A stretch of DNA of 64,000 nucleotides from Sulfurospirillum halorespirans DSM 13726 (GTDB lineage Bacteria; Campylobacterota; Campylobacteria; Campylobacterales; Sulfurospirillaceae), in NCBI RefSeq assembly GCF_001723605.1, contig NZ_CP017111.1:2728001-2792000 (forward strand), written 5' to 3'. The position numbers and the translations under genes are program-made. Shown here one piece after another: positions 14,611 through 23,849 of this stretch. The number at the start of each line of letters is the position of its first letter. Position 1 is the stretch's first letter. The notes under the pieces were generated by a model. The model was given only the letters and a program-made list of their open reading frames with translations. It ran no database searches and had not been told where the DNA came from.

Positions 14611-15935
14611 GGTAACTCCTTCATGTAAATTTCTCCCATTGAAAGGAGCTTAGTGTCTTCAAACGCATCGGCAAAGATCGTTATGCCAAAGGGAAGTCCA
14701 TTGCCTCGCTCACCTGCTGGCAGTGCAAGGGCGGAAAGATCAAGCAGGTTCATAAAATTGGTGTAGTAGCCTAGATTGGTATTGAGTTCAATCGGATTAT
14801 TTTCGACCTCATCGATGGTATAGATCGTTCCTGTTGTGGGTGTCAGCATAAAATCCACCCATTTTAAGCACTGCTCTGCTTCGCGCCTGTACGCTTTTAA
14901 GGCATACTCCGCTTCAAAATAGTCACTGGCACTTTTATGCTCCCCTTGGGCGATGATGGTGCGTGTCACCTCTAAAAAACTCTCGGGTGATTTTTGTAAA
15001 AGTGCCTTCGTTGCCACGTAACGCTCCGCCACCCATGGGCCGCTGTAAAGCAAATTGGCAGCCTTTAAAAAAGGTGTGAAATCTATCTCTTCGACCACTG
15101 CTCCCACTTTAATAAAACGCGCTACGGCCGCTTCAAAAAGCGTTTGAGCCTCAGCATCGCCAAAAAATTGAAGATCACTTTTTCGTGGAATCCCAATTCT
15201 AAGAGGTTTTTCTAGCGTTTTGGTCTGTGTGGGAATCATCCTTGCATAGACATCTTCGCTATCAAATGATGCCATAATGGCAAAAAGTGTTTGAGCATCC
15301 GCGCATGTCTTGGTGAAGAGCGAGACACAATCCAAACTACGGCACGCGGGAACAACACCAGAAGTGCTAAAAACCCCTTTGGTCGGCTTCACGCCAATGA
15401 GATTGTTAAACGCCGCAGGAACTCTGCCGGAACCTGCTGTATCCGTTCCGAGGGAAAAGGTGACAAGCTCCAAAGCAACACTCACCGCACTGCCTGCACT
15501 CGAACCTCCTGAGATGTACTCAGGATTAATGCTGTTTTGACAGATGCCATAAGGGGAACGCGTTCCCACAAGCCCTGTGGCAAACTGATCGAGATTGGTC
15601 TTGCCCATGGGAATGGCTCCCGCTTCGATCAAACGCTCCACCACATACGCTGAGCGCTCTGGCACGTAAGCAAAATCAGGACATGCTGCGGTGGTGGGAA
15701 TGCCTGCTAAATCAATGTTGTCTTTAATCGCAAAGGGAATGCCATAAAGCGGTAACTCTTCGATTTTAGCACCCTCAAGTCGCTTCAAATGAGGCTCTAG
15801 CTCCGCATCATTCAGGGTATAAATCCAAATCGGATTGTTTACATGTAAAGCCATTTTAGCTTTGAGTTCTGCCACAAGAGCGCGCGGTGTGAGTGCTCCA
15901 CTTTGGTACGCTTGGCGCAAGGTTTGAATGGTCAT
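14598..15935 (-). CDS. atzF: Allophanate hydrolase, amidase domain protein
   Basis: A 445-residue amidase-signature enzyme with the Ser-cisSer-Lys triad Lys71 (FAIKDNID), Ser145 (SGGSSAGS) and Ser169 (GTDTAGSG). In fused allophanate hydrolases this domain is followed by about 130 more residues, which here form the separate gene downstream. Its position 2 nt after the biotin-dependent carboxylase and the downstream C-terminal domain mark it as the allophanate enzyme, not a glutamyl-tRNA amidotransferase subunit. It releases ammonia and CO2 in the last step of guanidine or urea breakdown. Confidence 0.88.
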   Translation of the reverse strand: MTIQTLRQAYQSGALTPRALVAELKAKMALHVNNPIWIYTLNDAELEPHLKRLEGAKIEELPLYGIPFAIKDNIDLAGIPTTAACPDFAYVPERSAYVVERLIEAGAIPMGKTNLDQFATGLVGTRSPYGICQNSINPEYISGGSSAGSAVSVALELVTFSLGTDTAGSGRVPAAFNNLIGVKPTKGVFSTSGVVPACRSLDCVSLFTKTCADAQTLFAIMASFDSEDVYARMIPTQTKTLEKPLRIGIPRKSDLQFFGDAEAQTLFEAAVARFIKVGAVVEEIDFTPFLKAANLLYSGPWVAERYVATKALLQKSPESFLEVTRTIIAQGEHKSASDYFEAEYALKAYRREAEQCLKWVDFMLTPTTGTIYTIDEVENNPIELNTNLGYYTNFMNLLDLSALALPAGERGNGLPFGITIFADAFEDTKLLSMGEIYMKELPCQK

Positions 15936-15937
15936 TG

Positions 15938-18900
15938 TTACTCCTTTACGGTAATGGCAAAAAGCAGTTTGCCCGCATGAATGTTCTCGCCTTCATGGCA
16001 CAAAACCTTTGAAATGACACCGCTCTCTGGCGCTTCAATGCTCACTTCCATCTTCATCGACTCCGCAATCGCAAGCACATCGCCCTCTTTGACGCTGTCG
16101 CCTACTTTTGCCAAGACTTTCCAGAGATTGCCTTGCACAGGTGCATCGACGGCTTCGGCACCTTCAATATCTACACGTTCATCCTCTTCGCTCTCGTCAC
16201 TGTTAGAGGTTGAGTTAAAATTTGCCAACCCCGTGCGCTCCCACATCAAACGCTCCTCTTCAAAAGCGCTTCGTTGCGTGGTGGTGAAACGATCGATACT
16301 TTCTTTGTTTTCGCCTAAAAATTCCTTGTAGGCTTTGAGGCTAAACGTCGTCTCTTCAACCTTGAGTTTGAGTTTGCCTTTGGGGAAATCTTCACGCATC
16401 TGCGTGAGTTCTTCATGGCTCACTTCGTAAAAGCGAATCTGGTCAAAAAAGCGCAACAACCACGGTTTTCCCTCACAAAAATCTTCGCTTTGGCGGTATT
16501 TATTCCACATCTGTACCGTTCGCCCCACAAACTGATAACCTCCGGGGCCTTCCATGCCGTACACACACATATACGCCCCACCGATACCAACGGCATTTTC
16601 AGGTGTCCATGTTCGTGCTGGGTTGTATTTGGTCGTGACCAGTCGATGCCTTGGATCGAGTGGCGTTGCTACGGGTGCTCCTAAGTAAACGTCACCCAGA
16701 CCCATGACCAAATAGCTCGCATCAAAGACGATTTTTTTAACCGCATCGATGGACTCAAGCCCATTGATACGACGGATAAACTCGATGTTGCTCGGACACC
16801 ATGGCGCGTCGGGTCGGACGATTTTCATGTACTTTTCGATTGCCACACGGGTCTGTTCATCATCCCAAGAAAGCGGTAAATGCACAATGCGTGCGGGTAC
16901 CTCAATGTCATCAATCAAAGGCAATGTCAGCTCAATGGTTTTGATCTGCTCCATCAACACCTCACGTTTGCAAACGCGCGGATCAAAGTGCAACTGCAAC
17001 GAGCGAATCCCCGGTGTTACATCAATCATCCCTGCAATAGTCGCTTTTTTAATCGCTTCCATCAGCACATGCACCCGAAAACGAAGCGCGATGTCAAGCT
17101 GCATAATGCCGTATTCGATAAGAAGATAGCTATCGCCTGATTGACGAAAGGTGATGCTTGGAAGATCGTCTTTGCCCTCATCATGGTATAAAATTGCTTC
17201 ACCCAAAACCTCGTCTGTTTCAAGATAAGCACGCTCATCAAAAGGCTCTAACGAAGCGATAGCCTTCTCTTGGGCTTCAAGCATCTGCATAGCACGTTCA
17301 TGACTCAGCGGCACAAAACGAACCCGATCACCCGCTTTAAGCTGCCCTACTTTCCACAGCTCACTGCTCACAATCGTGACAGGGCAGACAAACCCTCCAA
17401 GACTTGGACCATCAGGGCCTAGGATGACGGGCATATCGCCCGTAAAGTCAATCGCACCGATGGCGTACGCGTTGTCGTGAATATTGGAGGGGTGAAGACC
17501 TGCTTCACCGCCATCCGTGCGCGCCCACTCAGGTTTGGGGCCAATGAGTCGCACGCCCGTTCGGTTGGAGTTGTAGTGCACTTCCCACGAAGCTTCCATA
17601 AATGTGTCGATGTCTTCTGGCGTAAAAAATTCAGGCGCACCATGAGGGCCATAGAGTACGCCAATGTGCCACTCATGGCTTGAAAATACTTTGGGGGAAA
17701 AGGCTTTGGAAGGCACGGTTGTACTGCACATCTGGCTTACATGTAAAACATCTCCGCTGATGAGCATTCTGCCCGCATGGCCTCCAAATTTTCCCAGCGT
17801 AAAGGTCGAGCGACTGCCCAAATACTCTGGTACATCAAGCCCTCCACGTACCGCTAAGTAAGTACGAAAACCCTCGTGATGCACTTTTTTGAGTTTTAAG
17901 ATACTGCCTGCTGGAATCGTAACGGCTTCATTCATCGAAACCGCTTTACCATCGACGAACGCTTCGATGCTCGCGCCACACAGCGCAATCACACTCTCTT
18001 GGTTAAATTTCAGTGTTGGCCCTGTAATGGCCATCTCAAGCCCAGAAGCAGAACTAAGATTTCCCACCAACGCATTGGCATAGCGGAAACTCAGGCTATC
18101 AAACGGGCCACTGGGTGGCACACCCACATCCCAATACCCCACACGTCCGGGGTAATCTTGAATGCTCGTCTGCGTTCCAGGGCGCAGGACATCAATGCTT
18201 TGAGGCACAAAGGAAAAACGGGAGAGTGATTTGGTCGTATGCGTTGCATTTCTAAAAAAGTCACTTTTGACAATCGCACCCAAATAGCGCAAATTGGTCT
18301 CGATCCCATCAATGCGTGTCTTCTCAATCGCCTCATCCATTTTAGAAAGCGCATCTTCTCTCGTCTCCGCTTTAACGATCAATTTAGCAATCATCGGATC
18401 GTAAAATGACGAGACATGAAGCCCTGTTTCGATAAAGCTATCCACACGAATGTTGGGTGCAAAACGTACATGATGCAACACGCCAGAGCTGGGTTGAAAG
18501 TTCTTAAGTGGGTCTTCGGCATAGACGCGTACTTGTATTGCATGCCCTTTGGGTTGATGTTTGTAGTCGTAAAGTGCTTCATGGCTTCCATAGGCTTGGC
18601 GAATCATCCACTCCACCAAATCCACACCACTGACCTCTTCAGTAACACCATGTTCCACTTGCAAACGGGTGTTCACCTCTAGGAAATAAAACGCATCGCT
18701 CGTGGTATCGTAAACGAACTCCACCGTTCCTGCGGAGAGATAGTTCACACATGAAGCGAGTTTTTTGGAAGCCTCAAACAGTGCTTTACGTGTGCTTTGA
18801 CTAAGGCACGCCGCAGGCGTCTCTTCGATCACTTTTTGGTTACGGCGCTGAATGGAGCAGTCACGTTCCCCAAGTGTCGCAACATACCCTTTGCCATCAC

Positions 18901-19540
18901 CAAAAATCTGTACTTCAATGTGGCGTGCATGTTCAACGTATTTTTCCAAAAAGAGTCCGCTGTTAGAGAAGTTGTTTTCGCTCAAACGTTTCACCGAAGC
19001 GTAAGCTCCTTCAAGCGAATGCGCATCATAGCAGAGTTGCATTCCAATTCCGCCACCACCCGCCGTGCTTTTAAGCATGACGGGATACCCGATGCTTTGC
19101 GCTTTTTCCAACGCCTCTTCCAAACTTGCGAGCAGTCCAGAGCCGGGAAGTAGAGGCACGTGATTCTTTTGCGCCAAAGCGCGCGCCGTGTGTTTGAGAC
19201 CAAAAGCCTCGATATGCTCAGCCCTAGGACCTATAAACACAATGCCTTTGGTCTCACACGCCCTCGCGAACGCGGCATTTTCACTTAAAAATCCATACCC
19301 CGGATGAATCGCTTCGGCTTTACATGTAAACGCGATTTCCAAAATCTTTTGGGTGTCCAAATAGCTCTCACTTGCCACACCCTCCCCTATCCAATACGCC
19401 TCATCGGCAAGGCTTACATGTAAAGAGTCTCTATCGGCGGTTGTATAAAGTGCCACAGAGCGGATGCCCATTTTTGTGAGGGTTTTGATGATGCGACACG
19501 CGATTTCGCCACGATTGGCGATCAAAATTTTTGTAAACAT
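15938..19540 (-). CDS. Biotin-dependent guanidine (urea) carboxylase
   Basis: About 1200 residues. The order is biotin carboxylase ([13 protein letters not shown] at the start, ATP-grasp core with [11 protein letters not shown]), carboxyltransferase of the KipI/KipA kind, and a C-terminal biotinyl domain with the biotin lysine in AESMKME. ATG 19540 is preferred over 19579 because AAGGA stands just before it and the conserved N-terminus begins there. Urea carboxylases have this same layout. The upstream guanidine-I riboswitch, the two DUF1989 genes and an Asp in AIDFTGD (codon 17447-17449) point to guanidine as the true substrate, giving carboxyguanidine. Ordinary urea carboxylase remains possible. 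Confidence 0.9.
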   Translation of the reverse strand: MFTKILIANRGEIACRIIKTLTKMGIRSVALYTTADRDSLHVSLADEAYWIGEGVASESYLDTQKILEIAFTCKAEAIHPGYGFLSENAAFARACETKGIVFIGPRAEHIEAFGLKHTARALAQKNHVPLLPGSGLLASLEEALEKAQSIGYPVMLKSTAGGGGIGMQLCYDAHSLEGAYASVKRLSENNFSNSGLFLEKYVEHARHIEVQIFGDGKGYVATLGERDCSIQRRNQKVIEETPAACLSQSTRKALFEASKKLASCVNYLSAGTVEFVYDTTSDAFYFLEVNTRLQVEHGVTEEVSGVDLVEWMIRQAYGSHEALYDYKHQPKGHAIQVRVYAEDPLKNFQPSSGVLHHVRFAPNIRVDSFIETGLHVSSFYDPMIAKLIVKAETREDALSKMDEAIEKTRIDGIETNLRYLGAIVKSDFFRNATHTTKSLSRFSFVPQSIDVLRPGTQTSIQDYPGRVGYWDVGVPPSGPFDSLSFRYANALVGNLSSASGLEMAITGPTLKFNQESVIALCGASIEAFVDGKAVSMNEAVTIPAGSILKLKKVHHEGFRTYLAVRGGLDVPEYLGSRSTFTLGKFGGHAGRMLISGDVLHVSQMCSTTVPSKAFSPKVFSSHEWHIGVLYGPHGAPEFFTPEDIDTFMEASWEVHYNSNRTGVRLIGPKPEWARTDGGEAGLHPSNIHDNAYAIGAIDFTGDMPVILGPDGPSLGGFVCPVTIVSSELWKVGQLKAGDRVRFVPLSHERAMQMLEAQEKAIASLEPFDERAYLETDEVLGEAILYHDEGKDDLPSITFRQSGDSYLLIEYGIMQLDIALRFRVHVLMEAIKKATIAGMIDVTPGIRSLQLHFDPRVCKREVLMEQIKTIELTLPLIDDIEVPARIVHLPLSWDDEQTRVAIEKYMKIVRPDAPWCPSNIEFIRRINGLESIDAVKKIVFDASYLVMGLGDVYLGAPVATPLDPRHRLVTTKYNPARTWTPENAVGIGGAYMCVYGMEGPGGYQFVGRTVQMWNKYRQSEDFCEGKPWLLRFFDQIRFYEVSHEELTQMREDFPKGKLKLKVEETTFSLKAYKEFLGENKESIDRFTTTQRSAFEEERLMWERTGLANFNSTSNSDESEEDERVDIEGAEAVDAPVQGNLWKVLAKVGDSVKEGDVLAIAESMKMEVSIEAPESGVISKVLCHEGENIHAGKLLFAITVKE

Positions 19541-19621
19541 AAAAGTTCCTTCATCCGAATAATCTGTGGGCCGTCCCACATGCGATACTCTTTAAAGTCG
19601 TCTCTAAAGAGGAGAAAAACG

Positions 19622-20236
19622 CTAATTATCCCAGATAAGAATCTGAATCGGTGTGGGGTTAAAGCCATTGCACGGGTTGTTGAGTTGTGGGCAGTTTGAG
19701 ATGAGTACCAGTGTGTCCATATGCGCTTTCATCTGCACAAAATCGCCCTCATGAGAGATGCCATCCACAATCGCCAAATGCCCATCTTCTTCCACAGGAA
19801 CGTTCATAAAAAAGTTGATGTTGTTCGTCAAATCGCGCGGGCTCATCTCCAACTCACCGACCGCGTAGAGGTAGTTGTCACGGCAACTGTGCATGTACTT
19901 TTTGTCATGCCCAAAACGAACCGTATTGCTCTCGGCACTGCAATGACCGCCAAGGGTGTCGTGATTGCCACACGTATCATGTGTCACTTCAAGCATTACG
20001 TTATCATCGCTTGAAAGTAGCTTCGTTCCCGTTGTAATAAATATACTGCCTTGTTCACGAATCGTATCGCTCGCACTGTAACGCTCATCGTGGTTGTTCG
20101 CGTTGTAAAAAAGGGTATCGACCGCTTGGCATCCTTTTAAATCGATAATGCGAATACTTTGCCCTTTTTTCACCACATGGTACCACGGCACACCCGCACT
20201 GACGCGTTCATTGTAAATTGCTGTTGTCTCTTCCAT
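19622..20236 (-). CDS. DUF1989 protein, urea-carboxylase-associated protein 1 / carboxyguanidine deiminase subunit
   Basis: A 204-residue DUF1989 protein counted from ATG 20236, which follows CTAAGGAGAGAAAG. The longer frame runs into the previous gene. The core has DLKGCQAVDTLFYNA, GSIFITTGTKLLSSDD and the cysteine and histidine-rich DTCGNHDTLGGHCS, suited to metal binding. Proteins of this family were long named only by their place beside urea carboxylase. The pair was later shown to deiminate carboxyguanidine to allophanate. Its place between transporter and carboxylase genes, with a sister DUF1989 gene 10 nt upstream, supports that role here. Confidence 0.85.
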   Translation of the reverse strand: MEETTAIYNERVSAGVPWYHVVKKGQSIRIIDLKGCQAVDTLFYNANNHDERYSASDTIREQGSIFITTGTKLLSSDDNVMLEVTHDTCGNHDTLGGHCSAESNTVRFGHDKKYMHSCRDNYLYAVGELEMSPRDLTNNINFFMNVPVEEDGHLAIVDGISHEGDFVQMKAHMDTLVLISNCPQLNNPCNGFNPTPIQILIWDN

Positions 20237-20246
20237 CTTTCTCTCC

Positions 20247-20951
20247 TTAGGCAAAATAACGCGCATTGTTTTCAAAACCGCGTTTGGCTTCTTCACTAAA
20301 TAGAACATCCTCTTTGGCTGAACGCTCAAAAATGCTCACCTCTACATCGCTTGGGTTATACGCCCCTTTTTCCATCACATGCGGTGTGTTGGAAAGCACG
20401 AGAAGGATGTTCATCTCCGCTCGAAGCTCGATGTAATCGCCTTTCTTAGGACGCTTCTCACTCAAAAGCAGTTGACTTCCCTCTGCCACATCGACTTTAC
20501 GAAAAAGATTGAGGCACTGTACGATGTCACGTTTTCCCATGCCGTATTTACCAAGTTCGACCAAAAAGTTCTCACGATCACTTTTAAAGTAACGGTTGCG
20601 AATCTGCTCGTAACTGCCACTGCCAAAGTTTTGCTCGACAATGCGAGGATTGCTCATGCCTGCAAGCGTGTCGATGAGTCCATGTGTCGTATCTTCCGTA
20701 ATGGAAAAAAGCACATGCCCAAGCTCTGAGAAGAGCACTTTACCTTTACCTAAAAAGGCGTTCCATTGAATTTTCACCGTATCGGCGGAGTTGTAGCGCT
20801 CCGCTGTATTATCAGCATTGTAAAACAGAGCGCTAAGGCTTGCTTTATCATCCAGTGCGCTGAAGCGAATGGTTTGCCCTCGTTTGATAAGCTTCGACCA
20901 TTTACCGCCACCTGTTATCACTTCATTCAGTACAATAGATTCTTGTATCAT
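20247..20951 (-). CDS. DUF1989 protein, urea-carboxylase-associated protein 2 / carboxyguanidine deiminase subunit
   Basis: A 234-residue DUF1989 protein, paralogous to its neighbour downstream. It shares the DDKASLSALFYNADN region and the 'AERYNSADTVK' segment, but in place of the cysteine cluster it has TTHGLIDTLAGMS, so the metal site is altered. That fits a heterodimer with one catalytic and one structural chain. Its start overlaps the ABC ATPase stop by 4 nt. Which subunit carries the active site should be checked against characterised pairs. Confidence 0.83.
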   Translation of the reverse strand: MIQESIVLNEVITGGGKWSKLIKRGQTIRFSALDDKASLSALFYNADNTAERYNSADTVKIQWNAFLGKGKVLFSELGHVLFSITEDTTHGLIDTLAGMSNPRIVEQNFGSGSYEQIRNRYFKSDRENFLVELGKYGMGKRDIVQCLNLFRKVDVAEGSQLLLSEKRPKKGDYIELRAEMNILLVLSNTPHVMEKGAYNPSDVEVSIFERSAKEDVLFSEEAKRGFENNARYFA

Positions 20952-21688
20952 TCTTCATCCTTTACTTTCTCACGTGATAGCGGAATATCATACGTGATCT
21001 TTGCCCCAAACGCATTGGGCGCTTGTGGGTCATTGCGAACTTTATCAAATACCAAAAGTCTGGTGCCGAGGTAAAATCCCTCGTGCAAATCATGTGTCAC
21101 CATCACCACAGTGAGGTTGTTTTTCTTCCATAAGTCTAAAATAAGCGCGTGCATATCGGCACGAATGCCAGGATCGAGCGCTCCAAAAGGCTCATCCAAA
21201 AGCAGCAATTTTGGTTTTTTCACCAACGATTGCGCGATGGAGAGACGCTGTTGCATACCGCCCGATAATTCGGAGGGGTAATGGTGCAACACATCGCCCA
21301 AGCCCACAGCTTCTAGCATCGTGACGGCTTCTTCTTTGGCTCGTTTTATAGCCGCGCCAAAGAGTTTGCCTAAAAAGCGCGATTCGCCTAATTCTATGCC
21401 GAGCATCACATTTTCCAAAACCGTGAGGTGTGAAAAAAGCGAATAACGCTGAAACACGATGCCTCGCTCCACACTCGGCTCTTTGGGAAAGGGTTTGCCT
21501 TCAAATAAAAAGACCCCTTTGCTTGGGCTCTCTTCGCCGAGTAACATGCGCAAAAAAGTGCTTTTTCCACAACCCGAAGGCCCTACAAGCGTGCAAAACT
21601 CCCCCGCTTCGATGCTGAGCGTAAGGTTTTCAAGAACCACATTGGCACCGTAGGTTTTCCATAGGTGTTTGATCTCGATGAGGCTCAT
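20948..21688 (-). CDS. ABC transporter ATPase (guanidine/urea-associated, SsuB/TauB-like)
   Basis: A 246-residue ATPase with Walker A GPSGCGKST, signature LSGGMQQR and Walker B KLLLLDEPFGALD, in the class of nitrate/sulfonate/taurine importers. It powers the permease encoded just upstream (4-nt overlap). The set ATPase, permease and binding protein directly after a guanidine-I riboswitch suggests import of guanidine or a guanidine-bearing compound. Confidence 0.9.
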   Translation of the reverse strand: MSLIEIKHLWKTYGANVVLENLTLSIEAGEFCTLVGPSGCGKSTFLRMLLGEESPSKGVFLFEGKPFPKEPSVERGIVFQRYSLFSHLTVLENVMLGIELGESRFLGKLFGAAIKRAKEEAVTMLEAVGLGDVLHHYPSELSGGMQQRLSIAQSLVKKPKLLLLDEPFGALDPGIRADMHALILDLWKKNNLTVVMVTHDLHEGFYLGTRLLVFDKVRNDPQAPNAFGAKITYDIPLSREKVKDEE

Positions 21689-22506
21689 GCTCTCTCCTTT
21701 GTTTCATACCACGGAAAGAGTTTACATGTAAACTTTTTGAGCAAGAAATCTGCCAAAAAAGCAAGCAAGGTTATCCAGACCACATAAGGTAAAATAAGAT
21801 CCATCGCCAAATAACGGCGTACCAAAAAGATGCGGTACCCTAACCCTTCCGTTGCAGCAATCGCTTCGGCGGAGATGAGAAAAATCCACGCGGTGCCTAG
21901 TGTCAATCGCACGGAGTCAAGAAGCCTTGGTAACATCTGCGGCAAAATAATGCGAATCACCAACGTCCATGTACTCGCTCCCAATGTTTGGGCTTTAATG
22001 AGCTGTTCGCGTGAAAACTCCTCAACCCTTTGTTGCAAATCACGCACAATCAGTGGCGTAACACCGATGACAATGAGCGCCACTTTTGCCACTTCGCCCA
22101 TGCCAAAGACGATAAAGAGTATGGGCAAAATGGCAATGGGCGGTACCATTGAAAAAGCCGCAACAAACGGCGAAAGCCCTGAACGCACCAGAGGAATCAA
22201 TCCCAATGGTATGCCAAGTGCAAGACCTAAAAGCGCACTGATAAGCACACCAAGCCCCAAACGACTCAGTGAGGAGAGCGTATCTTGGATAAAGAGTATC
22301 TCTCCTGAGCGTTTGCTAGGAGTCAGTGCTGACTTCTCCATCGTTTGAACGATCTGCGTAAACGATGGTAAAAGTTTATCATCAGGATTTTCCGCTAGCC
22401 TTGCATGAGAGGCAAACAGGTACAAAATCCCGATCAGTATAAAAGGAAGCACTCCCATCCAAAGCGCATTCGCTCGTGAGGGTCGGTGGTTTATCAATCG
22501 CTTCAT
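21685..22506 (-). CDS. ABC transporter permease (guanidine/urea-associated, SsuC/TauC-like)
   Basis: A 273-residue inner-membrane protein with about six helices and the ATPase-docking loop EQLIKAQTLGASTWTLVIR. That loop has the E-A-A-x3-G pattern degenerate at its first alanines, as in the sulfonate/taurine class. The start is 18 nt after the binding-protein stop. A palindrome copy at 21721-21732 near the 3' end encodes F-T-C-K and, with its G/C flanks, forms a 14-bp perfect palindrome. Confidence 0.88.
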   Translation of the reverse strand: MKRLINHRPSRANALWMGVLPFILIGILYLFASHARLAENPDDKLLPSFTQIVQTMEKSALTPSKRSGEILFIQDTLSSLSRLGLGVLISALLGLALGIPLGLIPLVRSGLSPFVAAFSMVPPIAILPILFIVFGMGEVAKVALIVIGVTPLIVRDLQQRVEEFSREQLIKAQTLGASTWTLVIRIILPQMLPRLLDSVRLTLGTAWIFLISAEAIAATEGLGYRIFLVRRYLAMDLILPYVVWITLLAFLADFLLKKFTCKLFPWYETKERA

Positions 22507-22524
22507 GGTAATAACCTTTTTGTT

Positions 22525-23592
22525 TTACAATGTGCCTTCACTTGCCATTTTCATATAGGTGTCGATAAAGCGTAATTTGACATTGCTTTGGTTGCCGTAT
22601 GTTTTGCCATTTGGAAACTGCATACCCACAAATGCCGCATTTTTGGCGCCATCGCCTAAGATGCCATGATCAAATGAGAATTGACTCACTTTTTGCATCG
22701 TTTTAGGTAGCGCATCGCTGGTGGTAAATTTTACCGCTTCACTCGCATCATGGAAAAGCATCGTTGTTTTCAGTTGTGCATTAAAGCCAGCGAGGTCTGT
22801 TCCAGAAGCTGTTGCCATCGCTTTAAGAGCACTCTCATCGCCTTTTTTCACGAGTGCCATCACTTCATACCACGCTCCTGTAAGCGCTTTTGCTAGTTTG
22901 GGATTCTCTTCAATCGTTTTAGTGTTCATGACCAACATATCAATGATTTCACCAGGGATTTTGCTAGAGTCAAAGACCAAAGAGGCATTTTTCATCCCTG
23001 CGATTTCGCTGAGTTGTGGATTCCACGTAACAAGAGAAGTGACATCTTTAGAGCTAAAAGCCGCGACAATATCTGCATCAGACGTGTTAATGACTTTAAT
23101 GTCTTTTTCTTTGAGTCCTACACTTTCAAGTCCGCGCGCTAAAAGGTAGTGAGAGACGGAGAGTTCAACCAAGTTGACACTTTGTCCTTTGATATCGGAG
23201 AGTTTTTTCTTATTTTTGAGGATGATACCATCGTTACCGTTGGAAAAATCACCCACGATCAGTGCGGTTGAGTCCACACCACCCGCTGCGGGGATAGTAA
23301 GGGCATCCATATTGGTCATCACACAGCCATCAAATTTACCTGCAGTGTATTGGTTGATTGATTCAACATAGTCGTTGACTTGAACCATCTCGATTTGAAT
23401 GCCGTATTTTTTGGCCCATTTGTCGATAATGCCAGTTTGCTGCGCATAGTCCCAAGGCATCCAGCCGACATAAATCGTCCATGCCACTTGAAACTTCTCT
23501 TTGGTATCCGCCAATAAAGAGGTCGCCATAACAGTAGAAGCCAGCGTAGTGGCAACAAAAAGCTTGAGGGTTGAGTGTAAGAAAGACTTCAT
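22525..23592 (-). CDS. Periplasmic substrate-binding protein of the guanidine/urea-associated ABC transporter
   Basis: A 355-residue protein from ATG 23592, which has CAGGAG 8 nt upstream. The longer frame to 23622 runs into the riboswitch. A Sec signal peptide ends near SLLADTKE. The mature chain has WTIYVGWMPWDYAQQ and FDGCVMTNMDALTIPAAGG, typical of the NMT1/TauA-like proteins found with urea carboxylase. It is the first gene of the operon, under direct riboswitch control. The ligand is inferred from context to be guanidine or a relative. Confidence 0.88.
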   Translation of the reverse strand: MKSFLHSTLKLFVATTLASTVMATSLLADTKEKFQVAWTIYVGWMPWDYAQQTGIIDKWAKKYGIQIEMVQVNDYVESINQYTAGKFDGCVMTNMDALTIPAAGGVDSTALIVGDFSNGNDGIILKNKKKLSDIKGQSVNLVELSVSHYLLARGLESVGLKEKDIKVINTSDADIVAAFSSKDVTSLVTWNPQLSEIAGMKNASLVFDSSKIPGEIIDMLVMNTKTIEENPKLAKALTGAWYEVMALVKKGDESALKAMATASGTDLAGFNAQLKTTMLFHDASEAVKFTTSDALPKTMQKVSQFSFDHGILGDGAKNAAFVGMQFPNGKTYGNQSNVKLRFIDTYMKMASEGTL

Positions 23593-23599
23593 GGAAGAC

Positions 23600-23765
23600 T
23601 CCTGAGTAGATGGGATAAACATGCCAGGAGGTGAAAACCTCCCGGGCTTTTATCCCTCCGTGAACCTCTACTCAAGAGGCGATAGCTCTCGGACCAGTCG
23701 CAGAATCTGCCGGAACCCTAGCTATCTTTGTGTTTGTTTGCGTCGAGGCTTTCGCCCCATGACAT
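23600..23765 (-). promoter_or_regulatory. Guanidine-I (ykkC) riboswitch
   Basis: Read leftward, the leader contains the conserved ykkC blocks CTAGGGTTCCG, ACTGGTCCGAGAGC, and ACGGAGGGATAAAAGCCCGG in the right order. The closing stem GATAGCT (23720-23726) pairs with AGCTATC (23681-23687). Downstream, GGGATAAA pairs with TTTATCCC and GAGTAGA with TCTACTC, and the last arm abuts the AGGAG ribosome site of the binding-protein gene. Ligand binding probably sets whether that site is free or an alternative hairpin forms. The class binds free guanidinium and turns genes on. Confidence 0.92.
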
Positions 23766-23778
23766 GTTTTCTAAGGTA

Positions 23779-23784
23779 AGTATA
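23779..23784 (-). promoter_or_regulatory. Probable -10 element of the guanidine operon
   Basis: Read leftward TATACT, about 10 nt before the first stem of the riboswitch, so transcription would begin just ahead of the aptamer. No clear -35. Confidence 0.5.
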
Positions 23785-23849
23785 ACGAAGACGCGCATAA
23801 AAAAGAAGAGTGAAAATGATTAAAAAATAAGCAGTGAGCTGAGCCTATT

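Noticed and set aside
15938-19579. Start of the carboxylase at 19579
   Set aside because: The 13 extra residues ([13 protein letters not shown]) precede the conserved biotin carboxylase opening, and the ribosome site AAGGA stands before 19540.
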